A stretch of 64,000 nucleotides of DNA from NCBI RefSeq assembly GCF_902833225.1, contig NZ_CADFEI010000011.1, forward strand, positions 62,001 through 126,000, in the 5' to 3' direction. The notes under the pieces are model-generated. The model was not told the origin of the DNA. It saw only the letters and a program-made list of their open reading frames with translations, and searched no databases. Made by a program: the position numbers and the translations under genes. How positions within the stretch are numbered: the stretch's first letter is position 1; each line of letters opens with the position of its first letter. The DNA is from Burkholderia sp. BCC1644. Lineage in GTDB: Bacteria > Pseudomonadota > Gammaproteobacteria > Burkholderiales > Burkholderiaceae. Below are positions 45,468-54,319 of the stretch, piece by piece.

Positions 45468-45495
45468 TTGCGGCGGATTGTAGTTAAACTACAAT
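45468..45495 (+). promoter_or_regulatory. Probable zwf promoter
   Basis: TTGCGG (45468-45473), 16-base spacer, TACAAT (45490-45495). The -10 box lies inside the right half of the HexR-type palindrome, so a bound repressor would block it. Confidence 0.55.
45478..45494. promoter_or_regulatory. HexR operator
   Basis: TTGTAGTTAAACTACAA is an inverted repeat with two perfect 8-bp arms around one A. It fits the HexR consensus TGTARTTWWAYTACA known from proteobacteria. It lies 68 bp before zwf, whose operon ends with a HexR-domain gene. HexR is released by the Entner-Doudoroff intermediate KDPG. Confidence 0.8.
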
Positions 45496-45562
45496 TCAGT
45501 GTCAAAAATATTTTTATCGCACTACGGATCGCTTCCCAGCACCCCCAACACGGCGGAGACAC

Positions 45563-47032
45563 ATGCATACCGATTCCAGCTTTACCTTCGTACTTTTCGG
45601 CGGCACCGGCGATCTGTCGATGCGCAAGATCCTGCCCGCGCTGTTCGAAGCGCACCGCGCGAACATGCTGGCGGAGAGCGGCCGGATCGTCGCCGTGGCA
45701 CGACATGAATCGGATCGGGCGGGTTATCTCGAGTGGGTCGACACGCACGTGAAGCCGCATGCGGAGAAAGCCTCCGGCAAGGCGTTCGACGACGCCGCGT
45801 GGAAGTCCTTCCTCGATCGCATCGAGTACGTGAAGCTCGACCTCGGCCGCGCGGAAGACTACGTCGTGCTGCGCGACGCGATCGCATCGCTGCCCGGCAT
45901 CCGCGTGTTCTATCTCGCGACGGGCCCGTCGCTGTTCGTGCCGATCTGCAAGGCGCTCGCGTCGGTCGGCCTGAACGAAGGCTCGCGCATCGTGCTCGAG
46001 AAGCCGCTCGGCTACGACCTGAAATCGTCGAACGCGATCAACGACGCGGTCGGCGAGATCTTCGCGGAAGGCCAGATCTACCGGATCGACCACTACCTCG
46101 GCAAGGAGCCGGTGCAGAACCTGCTCGCGCTGCGCTTCGGCAATGCGCTGTTCGAGCCGCTGTGGCGCCGCGAATGGGTCGAAAGCATCCAGATCACGAT
46201 CGCCGAGGAACTCGGCGTCGAGGCGCGCGGCGATTTCTACGACAATACGGGCGCGTTGCGCGACATGGTGCAGAACCACCTGCTGCAGCTGCTGTCGATC
46301 GTCGCGATGGAGCCGCCGCATTCGATGGATTCCGACTCGGTGCGCGACGAGAAGCTGCGCGTGCTGCGCGCGCTGAAACCGGTCGATCCGCGCGACATCG
46401 GCAAGGTGGCCGTGCGCGGCCAGTATCATGCGGGCGTGATCAAGGGCGCGCAGGTGCCGGCGTACGCGACCGAGCCGGGCGTGAAGCCCGACAGCCAGAC
46501 CGAAACCTTCGTCGCGCTGAAGGTCGAGATCGAGAACTGGCGCTGGGCCGGCGTGCCGTTCTTCCTGCGCACCGGCAAGCGTCTCGCCGATCGCGTCGCC
46601 GAGATCGTCGTGAACTTCCGCCCGGTGCCGCACTCGGCGCTGGGCCCGACCGCGCTGCGCCCCGGTTCGAACCGCCTGGTGATCCGGTTGCAGCCGAACG
46701 AGACGATCCGCCTGTACTGCCTCGCGAAGCAGCCGGGCGAAGGGATGAACCTCGCGAGCGTGCACCTCGACCTCGCGTTCGACCAGTTCTTCAAGGAAGG
46801 GCAGATGGAGGCGTACCAGCGCCTGCTGCTCGACGTGATCAACGGCCGGCTCGCGCTGTTCGTGCGTCGCGACGAACAGGAGGCCGCATGGCGCTGGGTC
46901 GAGCCTATCCTGAACGAATGGGCGCGCACGCTGAAGCCGCCGAAGCCGTATGCGGCGGGCACGTGGGGGCCGGCCGCGGCGAGCGCGATGCTCGCGCAGC
47001 ACGATACCTGCTGGCTCGAAGAAGAGAACTGA
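45563..47032 (+). CDS. zwf: Glucose-6-phosphate dehydrogenase
   Basis: 489 residues. FGGTGDLSMRKILPALF binds NADP, IYRIDHYLGKEPVQNLLALRFGN contains the catalytic Asp-His and substrate Lys, and PFFLRTGKRL is conserved. It oxidises glucose 6-phosphate to 6-phosphogluconolactone, feeding the Entner-Doudoroff and pentose pathways. First gene of zwf-pgl-glk/hexR; 87 bp to pgl. Confidence 0.97.
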   Translation: MHTDSSFTFVLFGGTGDLSMRKILPALFEAHRANMLAESGRIVAVARHESDRAGYLEWVDTHVKPHAEKASGKAFDDAAWKSFLDRIEYVKLDLGRAEDYVVLRDAIASLPGIRVFYLATGPSLFVPICKALASVGLNEGSRIVLEKPLGYDLKSSNAINDAVGEIFAEGQIYRIDHYLGKEPVQNLLALRFGNALFEPLWRREWVESIQITIAEELGVEARGDFYDNTGALRDMVQNHLLQLLSIVAMEPPHSMDSDSVRDEKLRVLRALKPVDPRDIGKVAVRGQYHAGVIKGAQVPAYATEPGVKPDSQTETFVALKVEIENWRWAGVPFFLRTGKRLADRVAEIVVNFRPVPHSALGPTALRPGSNRLVIRLQPNETIRLYCLAKQPGEGMNLASVHLDLAFDQFFKEGQMEAYQRLLLDVINGRLALFVRRDEQEAAWRWVEPILNEWARTLKPPKPYAAGTWGPAAASAMLAQHDTCWLEEEN

Positions 47033-47119
47033 TGTAAACGTAGCCGCGCACGTCATCGCACGCGGCTACGCGCCCCACGATTCGTACGATTTGAACAGAC
47101 AAAGCAGTCCGGAGGAGAT

Positions 47120-47800
47120 GTGATCGAGATCCACGCTTTCGACACCCAGGAAGCGCAAAGCGAAGCGCTCGCGCGCGCCGTCGGCGAGGCGCTGCGCGCC
47201 GCGCTCGCCGGGCCCGCGCGCCCGACGCTCGCGGTGTCCGGCGGCACGAGCCCGCGCCCGTTCCTGCACACGCTGTCGCACGCGGCGCTCGACTGGGCCG
47301 GCGTCGACGTGACGCTGGTCGACGACCGCTGGGTGCCGGACGACGACGCAGCCAGCAACGCACAACTCGTGCGCGACACGCTGCTGCAGCACGCGGCGGC
47401 CCCTGCCCGCTTCCTGCCGCTCGTCGACACGCGCAGCACGCTCGACGCGCACGTCGCCGCACTGAACGCGAACGCCGACTACCGCGTGCCGACCGTCGCC
47501 GTGCTCGGCATGGGCGAGGACGGCCACACCGCGTCGATCTTCGCCGACGCACCCGAATGGGACCACGCGATCACGACGCCCGAGCGTTTCGTCGCCGTGC
47601 ATCCCGGCGCCGCGCCGCACGCGCGCGTGAGCTATTCGCTCGATGCGCTGAAGCGCGTCGACCGGCTGTTCCTGCTGATCGCGGGCGACCGCAAACGCGA
47701 CGTGCTCGACGCCGCGGCCGCGTCGCTGCAGAAGAACGCGATTTCCCAACTGGCCAACGACAAGGGGACCCAGCTCGATGTCTACTGGTGCGCAAAGTAA
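47120..47800 (+). CDS. pgl: 6-phosphogluconolactonase
   Basis: 226 residues from GTG 47120, right after GGAGGAGAT; the ATG two bases earlier reads into a stop. LAVSGGTSPRPFLHTLS, VTLVDDRWVP and LGMGEDGHTASIF are the family blocks (DevB type). It hydrolyses the lactone made by Zwf. The last 23 bp overlap the start of glk/hexR. Confidence 0.95.
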   Translation: MIEIHAFDTQEAQSEALARAVGEALRAALAGPARPTLAVSGGTSPRPFLHTLSHAALDWAGVDVTLVDDRWVPDDDAASNAQLVRDTLLQHAAAPARFLPLVDTRSTLDAHVAALNANADYRVPTVAVLGMGEDGHTASIFADAPEWDHAITTPERFVAVHPGAAPHARVSYSLDALKRVDRLFLLIAGDRKRDVLDAAAASLQKNAISQLANDKGTQLDVYWCAK

Positions 47801-49706
47801 GGCGGTCGTCGCGAGTCAGCATGCCGACGGCCCGCGCCTGCTCGCGGATGTCGGCGGCACCAACGCGCGCTTCGCGCTGGAAACCGGCCCGGGCGAGATC
47901 ACGCAGATCCGCGTGTATCCCGGCGCCGATTACCCGACGATCACCGACGCGATCCGCAAGTACCTGAAGGACGTGAAGATCAACCGCGTGAACCACGCGG
48001 CGATCGCGATCGCCAATCCGGTCGACGGTGACCAGGTCACGATGACCAACCACGACTGGAGCTTCTCGATCGAGGCGACGCGCCGTGCGCTCGGCTTCGA
48101 CACGCTGCTTGTCGTCAACGATTTCACCGCGCTCGCGATGGCGCTGCCGGGCCTGACCGATGCGCAGCGCGTGCAGGTCGGCGGCGGCGCGCGACGTCAG
48201 AACAGCGTGATCGGGCTGCTCGGGCCCGGCACCGGGCTCGGCGTGTCGGGGCTGATTCCGGCCGACGACCGCTGGATTGCGCTCGGCAGCGAGGGTGGCC
48301 ACGCGTCGTTCGCGCCGCAGGACGAGCGCGAGGATCTGGTGCTGCAGTACGCGCGCAAGAAATTTCCGCACGTGTCGTTCGAACGCGTGTGCGCGGGCCC
48401 CGGCATGGAGATCATCTATCGCGCGCTCGCCGCGCGTGACAAGAAACGGGTGGCCGCGACCGTCGACACGGTCGAGATCGTCGAGCGCGCGCATGCGGGC
48501 GATGCGCTCGCGCTCGAGACGGTCGAATGCTTCTGCGGGATTCTCGGCGCGTTCGCGGGCAGCGTCGCGCTGACGCTCGGCGCGCTCGGCGGCGTGTACA
48601 TCGGCGGCGGCGTCGCGCTGAAGCTCGGCGAACTGTTCACGCGCTCGTCGTTCCGCGCGCGCTTCGAGGCGAAGGGCCGCTTCACGCACTACCTCGAGAA
48701 CATCCCGACCTACCTGATCACCGCCGAATACCCGGCGTTCCTCGGCGTATCGGCGATCCTCGCCGAGCAGCTGTCGAACCGCTCGGGCGGGGCGTCGTCG
48801 GCCGTGTTCGAGCGGATCCGCCAGATGCGCGACGCGCTGACGCCGGCCGAGCGCCGCGTCGCCGATCTCGCGCTGAACCATCCGCGCTCGATCATCAACG
48901 ATCCGATCGTCGACATCGCGCGCAAGGCCGACGTGAGCCAGCCGACCGTGATCCGCTTCTGCCGCTCGCTCGGCTGCCAGGGGCTGTCGGACTTCAAGCT
49001 GAAGCTCGCCACCGGCCTTACCGGCACGATCCCGATGAGCCACAGCCAGGTGCATCTCGGCGACACGGCCACCGACTTCGGCGCGAAGGTGCTCGACAAC
49101 ACGGTGTCCGCGATCCTGCAATTGCGCGAGCACCTGAATTTCGAGCACGTCGAGAACGCGATCGAGATCCTGAACGGCGCGCGGCGCATCGAGTTCTACG
49201 GGCTCGGCAACTCGAACATCGTCGCGCAGGACGCGCACTACAAGTTCTTCCGCTTCGGGATTCCGACGATCGCGTACGGCGACCTGTACATGCAGGCCGC
49301 GTCGGCCGCGCTGCTCGGCAAGGGCGACGTGATCGTCGCGGTGTCGAAGTCGGGGCGCGCGCCCGAATTGCTGCGCGTGCTCGACGTCGCGATGCAGGCC
49401 GGCGCCAAGGTGATCGCGATCACGTCGAGCAACACGCCGCTCGCGAAGCGCGCGACCGTCGCGCTCGAAACCGATCACATCGAGATGCGCGAATCGCAGT
49501 TGTCGATGATCTCGCGGATCCTGCATCTGCTGATGATCGACATCCTCGCGGTCGGCGTCGCGATCCGTCGCGCGTCGACGAACGGCGAGGTGCCGGAGGC
49601 CGTCGCCCAGGCGAAGGCGCGCGCGAGCGACGACGAGACAGCCGACGTGCTCGACTGGCTGAGCCACGGCGCGTCGCCGGCGGCGAAGGACGTCGCGCGG
49701 GACTGA
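47778..49706 (+). CDS. glk: Bifunctional glucokinase / HexR-type RpiR regulator
   Basis: 642 residues. Residues 1-335 are a bacterial glucokinase: RLLADVGGTNARFALE (phosphate 1), NHDWSFSIE and LVVNDFTALAMALP (sugar), GPGTGLGVSGL (phosphate 2), GGVYIGGGVALKLGELF (adenosine). From residue 344 a complete RpiR regulator follows: winged HTH (RRVADLALNHPRSIINDPIVDIARKADVSQPTVIRFCRSLG, read as two runs) and a sugar-phosphate SIS domain (RIEFYGLGNSNIVAQDAHYKF). The kinase makes the substrate of Zwf; the regulator should bind the operator before zwf, so it controls its own operon. This fusion is known from Burkholderia. Confidence 0.93.
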   Translation: MSTGAQSKAVVASQHADGPRLLADVGGTNARFALETGPGEITQIRVYPGADYPTITDAIRKYLKDVKINRVNHAAIAIANPVDGDQVTMTNHDWSFSIEATRRALGFDTLLVVNDFTALAMALPGLTDAQRVQVGGGARRQNSVIGLLGPGTGLGVSGLIPADDRWIALGSEGGHASFAPQDEREDLVLQYARKKFPHVSFERVCAGPGMEIIYRALAARDKKRVAATVDTVEIVERAHAGDALALETVECFCGILGAFAGSVALTLGALGGVYIGGGVALKLGELFTRSSFRARFEAKGRFTHYLENIPTYLITAEYPAFLGVSAILAEQLSNRSGGASSAVFERIRQMRDALTPAERRVADLALNHPRSIINDPIVDIARKADVSQPTVIRFCRSLGCQGLSDFKLKLATGLTGTIPMSHSQVHLGDTATDFGAKVLDNTVSAILQLREHLNFEHVENAIEILNGARRIEFYGLGNSNIVAQDAHYKFFRFGIPTIAYGDLYMQAASAALLGKGDVIVAVSKSGRAPELLRVLDVAMQAGAKVIAITSSNTPLAKRATVALETDHIEMRESQLSMISRILHLLMIDILAVGVAIRRASTNGEVPEAVAQAKARASDDETADVLDWLSHGASPAAKDVARD

Positions 49707-49743
49707 TGCGCGCGCGGCGTCAGCCGCTTCCCGCGTCCCAAAG

Positions 49744-49785
49744 AAAAACGCCACCGCGCGCGATGCGCCGGTGGCGTTTTTCTTT
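49744..49785. terminator. Bidirectional terminator, glk/hexR and Bcr/CflA gene
   Basis: 13-bp stem AAAAACGCCACCG/CGGTGGCGTTTTT (49744-49756, 49769-49781), with A- and T-runs suited to both convergent transcripts. Confidence 0.88.
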
Positions 49786-49804
49786 GTGCGGCGCGGCTGC
49801 CGTG

Positions 49805-51022
49805 TCAGGCGCCCGCTTTCACCGGCCGGCCGTGCCAGCGCAGCACGAGGTAGCGTCCGGCGAAACACAGCACGCCCGACACGCCGATCGTCACGCCCAT
49901 CGCGAACGGCGTGCCGTCCGCGAGTGCGCCGATCGCGACGCTCGCGAGCGCGCCGAGCGCGAGCTGCATCGCGCCGAACACGGCCGCCGACGCGCCCGCG
50001 TTGTGCGGATAGCGGTGCATGAGGTCGGTCGTGCAGTTCGCGGACAGGATCCCGACCACGCCGACGACGAAGAACAGGCACACGACGATCGACCACAGCC
50101 CGCCCCACCCCGTCAGCGCGACGAGCGCGACCGCGAGCGACGCGATGGCGCTCACGAGCGACGCGGCCGCGATGATGCGCAGCGAGCCGATGCGGCCGAC
50201 GAGGCGCGTGTTCGCGAAGTTGCCGATCATGATCCCGACGACGTTCAGGCCGAACAGCAGCCCGTAGTGTTGCGGCGATACGTGGAAATACTCGATGTAC
50301 ACAAACGGCGTCGCGGTGATGTACGAGAACATCGCCGCGAACGCCATCCCGCCGCACAGCATGTGCCCCCAAGCGACGGGGTCCGACAGGATGCGCCCGT
50401 ACGACGCGAACGACGCGAGCACGGCCGTGCTCTTGCGCCGCTCCTTCGGCCAGGTTTCGGGCACGCGCAGGTAGGCAGTGGCCGCGCATATCGCGCCGAA
50501 CACGGCCAGCACGACGAACACGCCGCGCCAGCCCGAGAAGCGCAGGATCTGGCCGCCGATCAGGGGCGCGAGCAACGGCCCGACCGCGGTGACGATCGCG
50601 ACCATCGACAGCACCTTCGCCGCGTCGCTCGGCTCGTGCGCGTCGCGCGCGATCGCCCGCGCGAGCACCGATGCGGCGCCGGCACCGAGCGCCTGCAGGA
50701 AGCGCACGACGATCAGCATGTCGATCGAGCCTGACACGAAGCAGCCGATGCTCGCGAGCGTGAACAGCGCGATGCCGCCGAGCAGCACGGGACGACGCCC
50801 CCACGTATCGGACAGCGGGCCGTACAGCAGCATGCCGACCGAGAAGCCGGCCATGAAGCTCGTCAGCGTGCGCTGCGCGGCGCCGGGGCTGACGGAGAAG
50901 CCGTCGGCGATCGACGGCAGGCTCGGCAGGTACATGTCGGTGGCGATCGGCCCGCAGGCCGCGAGCGCGCCGAGCAACAGGATCAACCGGGCATCGGGCC
51001 GGCGGCGGACGACGTGAGACAT
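49805..51022 (-). CDS. Bcr/CflA family drug efflux MFS transporter
   Basis: 405 residues from ATG 51022 (MSHVVRRRPDAR). Twelve hydrophobic segments. The family opening ATDMYLPSLPSIADGFSVSPGAAQRTLTS and the motif A LYGPLSDTWGRRPVLLGG are present. Bcr/CflA pumps export antibiotics such as bicyclomycin and chloramphenicol by proton antiport; the specific cargo is unknown. Monocistronic; 224 bp separate it from the divergent next gene. Confidence 0.9.
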   Translation of the reverse strand: MSHVVRRRPDARLILLLGALAACGPIATDMYLPSLPSIADGFSVSPGAAQRTLTSFMAGFSVGMLLYGPLSDTWGRRPVLLGGIALFTLASIGCFVSGSIDMLIVVRFLQALGAGAASVLARAIARDAHEPSDAAKVLSMVAIVTAVGPLLAPLIGGQILRFSGWRGVFVVLAVFGAICAATAYLRVPETWPKERRKSTAVLASFASYGRILSDPVAWGHMLCGGMAFAAMFSYITATPFVYIEYFHVSPQHYGLLFGLNVVGIMIGNFANTRLVGRIGSLRIIAAASLVSAIASLAVALVALTGWGGLWSIVVCLFFVVGVVGILSANCTTDLMHRYPHNAGASAAVFGAMQLALGALASVAIGALADGTPFAMGVTIGVSGVLCFAGRYLVLRWHGRPVKAGA

Positions 51023-51246
51023 GGGTATCCGGAATGGAGCCCGCGCGCATCGCGGCGCGCGTGGCGGTGAAGACGGGAGGCCGCGCCGCAAGCGACGCGT
51101 TCAGGCCCATGATTGTACGCGCAACTTTTTTACGTGCCGCCGGCCGCGTACGATGGCGGGCCGGCAAGCCCCCGTGCGCGGGATCGCACGCGGATTCGAT
51201 TAAGCTTGCCGCTCTCGTCTGATCATTTGAACGCACGACCGAACCG

Positions 51247-51699
51247 ATGACCGCTTTCCTGCTGATCTGGAGCCCCAAGAAATGGCCGTGGCCCGAGCTG
51301 CCCGAGGTCGCCGCGCGCGTGAAGGCCGGCGAGGCCGTGCATGACGTGTGGGGCTGCGGCTTCGCACGCGGCATCCTGCCGGGCGACCGCGTGTTCCTGC
51401 ACCGCGTCGCGAAGGAGCCGAAAGGCGTGTTCGGCTCCGGCTATGTGACGCGTGCGCCGTACGAGGTGCCCGATGCGTCGACGAAGCGCGGCTACCGGCT
51501 GTGCATCGACTTCGTCTACGACTGGCTGGTCGACGCGCACCAGGACGTCGTGATCGCGCGCGACGCGCTGCGCGTCCACCCGTACTCGGTGCAGACCTGG
51601 GACGCGCAGACGTCCGGCACGTCGATCAAGCCGATGGTCGAAGGTCCGCTCGAGAAACGCTGGGCCGAACTGACCGGCAAGCGCAAGCCGCCGCGCTAG
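51247..51699 (+). CDS. EVE/PUA-like hypothetical protein
   Basis: 150 residues. MTAFLLIWSPKKWPWPELPEV resembles the N-terminus of EVE-fold proteins, which open with a strand followed by a Lys and Trp; later GDRVFLHRV and FGSGYVTRAP are the strand-turn blocks of PUA-like folds that bind modified bases. DAHQDVVIARDALRV follows. The resemblance is weak and remembered, so the fold is a guess. No restriction genes are adjacent. Divergent from the MFS gene; hemL follows 185 bp later. Confidence 0.5.
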   Translation: MTAFLLIWSPKKWPWPELPEVAARVKAGEAVHDVWGCGFARGILPGDRVFLHRVAKEPKGVFGSGYVTRAPYEVPDASTKRGYRLCIDFVYDWLVDAHQDVVIARDALRVHPYSVQTWDAQTSGTSIKPMVEGPLEKRWAELTGKRKPPR

Positions 51700-51884
51700 C
51701 CGGGCCGGGTGCCGGACCGAATCCGGCCCTCGTTTCCGGCCCGTGCCGCTCCCCGCGCGCCGAAAGGCCGCACAAGCGCTGGCGGGCCCGCCGCGGGCGT
51801 CTCCGGTACAATCAGACGATCGTTCCGCCCAGGCGCCGCGGCCCGTGCACAGGCCCCCGCGCCCCTCTCTCGCAGGTTTCGCTC

Positions 51885-53168
51885 ATGTCCAACAATCAGA
51901 TCCTCTTCGAACGCGCCCAGAAGACCATTCCCGGCGGCGTCAACTCGCCGGTGCGCGCATTCCGTTCGGTCGGCGGCACGCCGCGCTTCGTCGCACGCGC
52001 GCAAGGCCCGTATTTCTGGGATGCCGACGGCAAGCAGTACATCGACTACATCGGCTCGTGGGGCCCGATGATCGTCGGCCACGTCCATCCGGAAGTGCTG
52101 TCGGCCGTGCAGAACGTGCTCGCCGACGGCTTCTCGTTCGGCGCGCCGACCGAAGCCGAGATCGAGATCGCCGAGGAAATCTGCAAGCTCGTGCCGTCGA
52201 TCGAGCAGGTGCGGATGGTGTCGAGCGGCACCGAGGCCACGATGAGCGCGCTGCGCCTCGCGCGCGGCTTCACGGGCCGCAGCCGCATCGTCAAGTTCGA
52301 GGGCTGCTACCACGGCCACGCGGACAGCCTGCTGGTCAAGGCCGGCTCGGGCCTGCTGACATTCGGCAACCCGACGTCGGCCGGCGTGCCCGCCGACATC
52401 GCGAAGCACACGACCGTCCTCGAATACAACAACGTCGCCGCGCTCGAGGAAGCCTTCGGCGCGTTCGGCGACGAGATCGCCGCCGTGATCGTCGAGCCCG
52501 TCGCGGGCAACATGAACCTCGTGCGCGGCACGCCCGAATTCCTGAACGCGCTGCGCGCGCTGTGCACGAAGCACGGCGCCGTGCTGATCTTCGACGAGGT
52601 GATGTGCGGTTTCCGCGTCGCGCTCGGCGGCGCACAGGCGTACTACGGGATCACGGCCGACCTCACCTGCCTCGGCAAGGTGATCGGCGGCGGGATGCCG
52701 GCCGCCGCGTTCGGCGGCCGCCGCGACATCATGGCCCACCTCGCGCCGCTCGGCGGCGTCTACCAGGCCGGCACGCTGTCGGGCAACCCGATCGCGGTCG
52801 CGGCAGGCCTGAAGACGCTGCAGCTGATCCAGGCGCCGGGCTTCTACGACGCGCTCACCGCGCAGACGAAGCGTCTCGCCGACGGCCTCGCGGCGGAAGC
52901 GCGCGCGGCCGGCGTGCCGTTCGCGGCCGACTCGATCGGCGCGATGTTCGGCCTGTATTTCGCCGAGCGCGTGCCCACCAGCTTCGCGGAAGTCACGAAG
53001 AGCGACACCGAGCGCTTCAACCGCTTCTTCCACCTGATGCTCGACGAAGGCGTGTACTTCGCACCGTCGGCCTACGAGGCCGGTTTCGTGTCGAGCACGC
53101 ACGACGACGCGGTGATCGACGCGACGCTCGCGGCCGCGCGCCGCGCCTTCGCGGCACTCGCTGCCTGA
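51885..53168 (+). CDS. hemL: Glutamate-1-semialdehyde 2,1-aminomutase
   Basis: 427 residues from ATG 51885. Class-III aminotransferase fold: PGGVNSPVRAFRSVGG, RMVSSGTEATMSALRLARGFTG, FEGCYHGHADSLLVKAGSG, IFDEVMCGFRVALGGAQ, and the PLP lysine in CLGKVIGGGMP. It makes 5-aminolevulinate in the C5 heme pathway. 15 bp lie between its stop and ribD, so they are probably cotranscribed. Confidence 0.96.
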   Translation: MSNNQILFERAQKTIPGGVNSPVRAFRSVGGTPRFVARAQGPYFWDADGKQYIDYIGSWGPMIVGHVHPEVLSAVQNVLADGFSFGAPTEAEIEIAEEICKLVPSIEQVRMVSSGTEATMSALRLARGFTGRSRIVKFEGCYHGHADSLLVKAGSGLLTFGNPTSAGVPADIAKHTTVLEYNNVAALEEAFGAFGDEIAAVIVEPVAGNMNLVRGTPEFLNALRALCTKHGAVLIFDEVMCGFRVALGGAQAYYGITADLTCLGKVIGGGMPAAAFGGRRDIMAHLAPLGGVYQAGTLSGNPIAVAAGLKTLQLIQAPGFYDALTAQTKRLADGLAAEARAAGVPFAADSIGAMFGLYFAERVPTSFAEVTKSDTERFNRFFHLMLDEGVYFAPSAYEAGFVSSTHDDAVIDATLAAARRAFAALAA

Positions 53169-53183
53169 TCCGGGGCCGCGCGC

Positions 53184-54305
53184 ATGTTCTCGGATATCGA
53201 TTTCGCCCACATGCAACGCGCGCTCGCGCTCGCCGCGCGCGGCATGTACACGACCGCGCCGAATCCGCGCGTCGGCTGCGTGATCGTCAAGGACGGCGAC
53301 GTGATCGGCGAAGGCTTCACGCAGCCGGCCGGCCAGGATCACGCGGAAGTGCAGGCGCTGAAGGATGCACGCTCGCGCGGCCACGACGTCGCGGGTTCGA
53401 CCGTCTACGTGACGCTCGAACCGTGCAGCCATTTCGGCCGCACGCCGCCGTGCGCGAACGCGCTGATCGAGGCGCGCGTCGCGAAGGTCGTCGCCGCGAT
53501 GGAAGACCCGAACCCGCAGGTGTCGGGGCGCGGCCTCGGGATGCTGCGCGACACGGGCATCGACGTGCGCTGCGGGCTGCTCGCGCATGAAGCCGGCGAG
53601 CTGAACATCGGTTTCGTGTCGCGGATGACGCGCGGCCGCCCGTGGGTGCGGATGAAGGCCGCCGCGTCGCTCGACGGCCGCACCGCGCTGCCGTCCGGCG
53701 AAAGCCAGTGGATCACCGGCGAGGCCGCGCGCCTCGACGGGCACGCCTGGCGTGCGCGCGCCTGCGCGATCCTGACCGGCATCGGCACCGTGCGCGAGGA
53801 CAATCCGCTGCTGACCGTGCGCGGCATCGACACGCCGCGCCAGCCGCAACGCATCCTGGTGGACAGCCGCCTCGACCTGCCGCTCGACGCGCGGCTGCTC
53901 GAGGGCGCCCCGCTGCTGATCTTCTGCGGACGGCTCGACGCCGGCGGTGAAATGCGGGCGAACGTGCTGAAGTCGCGCGGCGCGGAAATCGTGCCGCTCG
54001 CGAATGCGCACGGCAAGGTCGACCTGCCCGCGATGCTGGCGGCGCTCGGCGCGCGCGGCGTCAACGAATTGCACGTCGAGGCCGGTCACAAGCTGAACGG
54101 CTCGCTGCTGCGCGAACAGTGCGTCGACGAATTGCTGGTCTATCTCGCGCCGAGCCTGCTGGGCGCCGATGCGGCCGGCATGTTCGACCTCGCCGCGCCG
54201 GCGAATCTCGAGGCCCGCACGCGACTGTCGTTCCACGGGGTCGAGCGGATCGGCGACGACCTGCGGATCCTCGCGCGTTTCGCACCGCCCGATACGCCTC
54301 ATTGA
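53184..54305 (+). CDS. ribD: Riboflavin biosynthesis deaminase/reductase RibD
   Basis: 373 residues, two domains. The deaminase (about 1-150) has the zinc site HAEVQAL and EPCSHFGRTPPC; the reductase (about 150-370) has RPWVRMKAAASLDGRTAL and ITGEAARLDGHAWRARACAI, and the NADPH region. It performs the second and third steps after GTP opening. Fourteen bp before ribE, a coupled pair. Confidence 0.96.
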   Translation: MFSDIDFAHMQRALALAARGMYTTAPNPRVGCVIVKDGDVIGEGFTQPAGQDHAEVQALKDARSRGHDVAGSTVYVTLEPCSHFGRTPPCANALIEARVAKVVAAMEDPNPQVSGRGLGMLRDTGIDVRCGLLAHEAGELNIGFVSRMTRGRPWVRMKAAASLDGRTALPSGESQWITGEAARLDGHAWRARACAILTGIGTVREDNPLLTVRGIDTPRQPQRILVDSRLDLPLDARLLEGAPLLIFCGRLDAGGEMRANVLKSRGAEIVPLANAHGKVDLPAMLAALGARGVNELHVEAGHKLNGSLLREQCVDELLVYLAPSLLGADAAGMFDLAAPANLEARTRLSFHGVERIGDDLRILARFAPPDTPH

Positions 54306-54319
54306 ACGGAATCGTCACG

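Larger units (their letters stand above)
45132..45562. other. Divergent control region between gtsA and zwf
   Basis: 431 bp without a gene. The zwf side holds the HexR-type palindrome and a promoter. No second copy of that palindrome was found on the gtsA side, so the importer may be under other control or repressed at a distance. Confidence 0.6.

Noticed and set aside
47571..51374. Minus-strand frame of 1267 codons across pgl, glk/hexR and the MFS gene
   Set aside because: Composition artefact; it crosses a strong bidirectional terminator and lies opposite real genes.
51696..54302. Minus-strand frame of 868 codons opposite hemL and ribD
   Set aside because: Low-complexity Arg/Ala/Val sequence with no domain; hemL and ribD are intact on the other strand.
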